NCBI GenBank assembly: GCA_023412435.1
Contig: JAEYNS010000070.1
Span: 1-6,796, forward strand
Direction: 5' to 3'
DNA from: Actinomycetes bacterium
Lineage (GTDB): Bacteria; Actinomycetota; Actinomycetes; Propionibacteriales; Propionibacteriaceae
Length of the DNA stretch: 6,796 nucleotides
Shown here piece after piece: positions 5,667-6,796 of the stretch. Under the pieces are notes generated by a model. The model searched no databases, had not been told where the DNA came from, and saw only the letters and a list, made by a program, of their open reading frames with translations. Position numbers and translations under genes: made by a program. Numbering within the stretch: the first letter of the stretch is position 1; each line of letters begins with the position of its first letter.

Positions 5667-6794
5667 TCAGGACGCCTCACCCTTGCGGTAGATGGCTCCG
5701 TCTGCGGCGGGCATCCGCAGTCGCTGCGACGCCAGCGCGAGGACGAGCAGCGTCGCGACGTAGGGGGTCATTCCGGTGAACTCGTTGGGGACCGCGTCGG
5801 TGAGCGCGAACCACACCAGGGCGAGCGCCGCCACGACGATCTGGACGATGCCTGCCACAGCCTTGCCGCGGCCGCGCCGGACGAGTTGCCAGATCCCCCA
5901 GGCCAGGACCAGCAGCCCGAGCGGCAGCAGGAAGGCGTGGACCACGTCCCCACCACCCCGCAGCCGGATGGCGTCGGTGTAGCCGAACAACATGGCGCCG
6001 GCGGCCAGCCCGCCCGGGCGCCAGTTGCCGAAGATCATCGCCGCCAGGCCGATGTAGCCCCGGCCGCCGGTCTGCCCGTCCCGGTAGATGTTGGACGCCA
6101 CCAGCACCAGGAAGCCGCCGGCCAGGCCGGCCAGAGCGCCGGAGGTGAGCACGGAGATGAACTTCAGCCGCAGCACGTTGACGCCGAGGGTCTCGGCGGC
6201 GTACGGCGCCTCGCCGACGGAACGGACCCGCAACCCGAAGGGCGTGCGCCACAGCACCCACCACGTCAGGACGAGCAGCCCGGCGGCGATCAGGACCAGC
6301 ACGTTGACGCCGGTGGTGACCGCCCGCAGGATGCCGGCGAGGTCGGCCACCAGCCACGTGCCGGACCGCTCCAGCTGCAGCAGCGGCTCTCCCACCCCCG
6401 GAAGGCTGAGGTCGGGCAGCTTGGCCAGGGGCGGCGACTGGGTGGGTCCGCCGCCGGGCAGCCCGCTGAAGGTGCGGGCGGCGAGGTAGGCGCCGGCACC
6501 GGCGCCCAGCAGGTTGACCGCGACACCGGAGACGATGTGGTCGACGCCGAACACAACCGTGGCGAGGGCGTGGACCGCTCCGCCCAGCATTCCCATGGCT
6601 GCCGCACCGAGGATGCCCGCCCACGGCCCGTAGTGGAAGCCGAAGAATCCGGCCCCCCAGGTGCCGAGGATCATCATCCCCTCGAGACCGATGTTGACCA
6701 CGCCGGCCCGCTCCGACCACAACCCGCCCAGGCCGGCCAGCGCGAGCGGCACCGCCAACCCGATGGCGGCGGCGAGCGCGCCGGAGGAGACCAT
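5667..6794 (-). CDS. ABC transporter permease, nucleoside/simple-sugar type (possibly 5'-partial)
   Basis: This is an integral membrane subunit of an ABC importer of the LivM/RbsC superfamily, in the subgroup of nucleoside permeases that work with BmpA-like binding lipoproteins (compare B. subtilis NupQ/YufQ). Evidence is SERAGVVNIGLEGMM at residues 27-41, the RTPFGLRVRSVGEAPYAAE region at 183-201, which is the cytoplasmic loop that contacts the ATPase, and GRGYIGLAAMIFGNWRPGG at 244-262. Many hydrophobic helices are present, with a hydrophilic loop at about 108-148. An extra hydrophobic pair follows after residue 310. The first in-window ATG is 6794, two bases from the edge, so no ribosome site can be checked and the true start may lie outside. 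Substrate is inferred from downstream cdd and add. The ATPase, binding protein and second permease would be expected just beyond the window. Confidence 0.9.
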   Translation of the reverse strand: MVSSGALAAAIGLAVPLALAGLGGLWSERAGVVNIGLEGMMILGTWGAGFFGFHYGPWAGILGAAAMGMLGGAVHALATVVFGVDHIVSGVAVNLLGAGAGAYLAARTFSGLPGGGPTQSPPLAKLPDLSLPGVGEPLLQLERSGTWLVADLAGILRAVTTGVNVLVLIAAGLLVLTWWVLWRTPFGLRVRSVGEAPYAAETLGVNVLRLKFISVLTSGALAGLAGGFLVLVASNIYRDGQTGGRGYIGLAAMIFGNWRPGGLAAGAMLFGYTDAIRLRGGGDVVHAFLLPLGLLVLAWGIWQLVRRGRGKAVAGIVQIVVAALALVWFALTDAVPNEFTGMTPYVATLLVLALASQRLRMPAADGAIYRKGEAS

Positions 6795-6796
6795 GT

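Overview
The window is GC-rich (roughly 70% G+C by eye) with strongly G/C-biased third codon positions. Its proteins look like those of high-GC actinobacteria: an E. coli-type MetRS with a single zinc knuckle, a CAEC-type cytidine deaminase, and an actinobacterial-style Pit transporter followed by a small membrane protein. A propionibacterial or nocardioid relative is possible, but that is only an impression. There is no insertion sequence, phage gene, CRISPR array, rRNA or tRNA gene visible. It reads as ordinary chromosomal housekeeping DNA.

Layout. (1) Positions 1-348: the 3' end of an unrecognised plus-strand gene. (2) Positions 349-536: a convergent gap with hairpins that probably terminate transcription from both sides. 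(3) Positions 537-2321, minus strand: metG, methionyl-tRNA synthetase. (4) Positions 2322-2532: a divergent promoter region between metG and the phosphate transporter. (5) Positions 2533-4073, plus strand: a two-gene operon of a PiT-family phosphate transporter and a 103-residue two-helix membrane protein, overlapping by ATGA. (6) Positions 4074-4187: a second convergent gap with a long interrupted inverted repeat. (7) Positions 4188-6794, minus strand: the end of a nucleoside uptake and salvage operon, transcribed in the order ABC permease, cytidine deaminase (cdd), adenosine deaminase (add), with very short gaps.

How the genes work together. The permease would import nucleosides, cdd would turn cytidine into uridine and add would turn adenosine into inosine. 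This is the usual actinobacterial salvage cluster, except that the thymidine phosphorylase gene often placed between cdd and add is absent here. Pit would import phosphate, probably as a metal-phosphate complex or with a cation. The small protein translated from the overlapping start is likely to serve the same membrane system.

The most interesting points are regulatory and modest. Both metG and pit have a TAnnnT hexamer exactly 7 nt before a plausible start codon, which fits leaderless transcripts and suggests that pit starts at GTG 2533 rather than ATG 2524. Upstream of pit there are GTTCACC-like heptamers in an 11-nt phase, resembling the PHO boxes of actinobacterial phosphate regulators. 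I found no convincing undescribed system.
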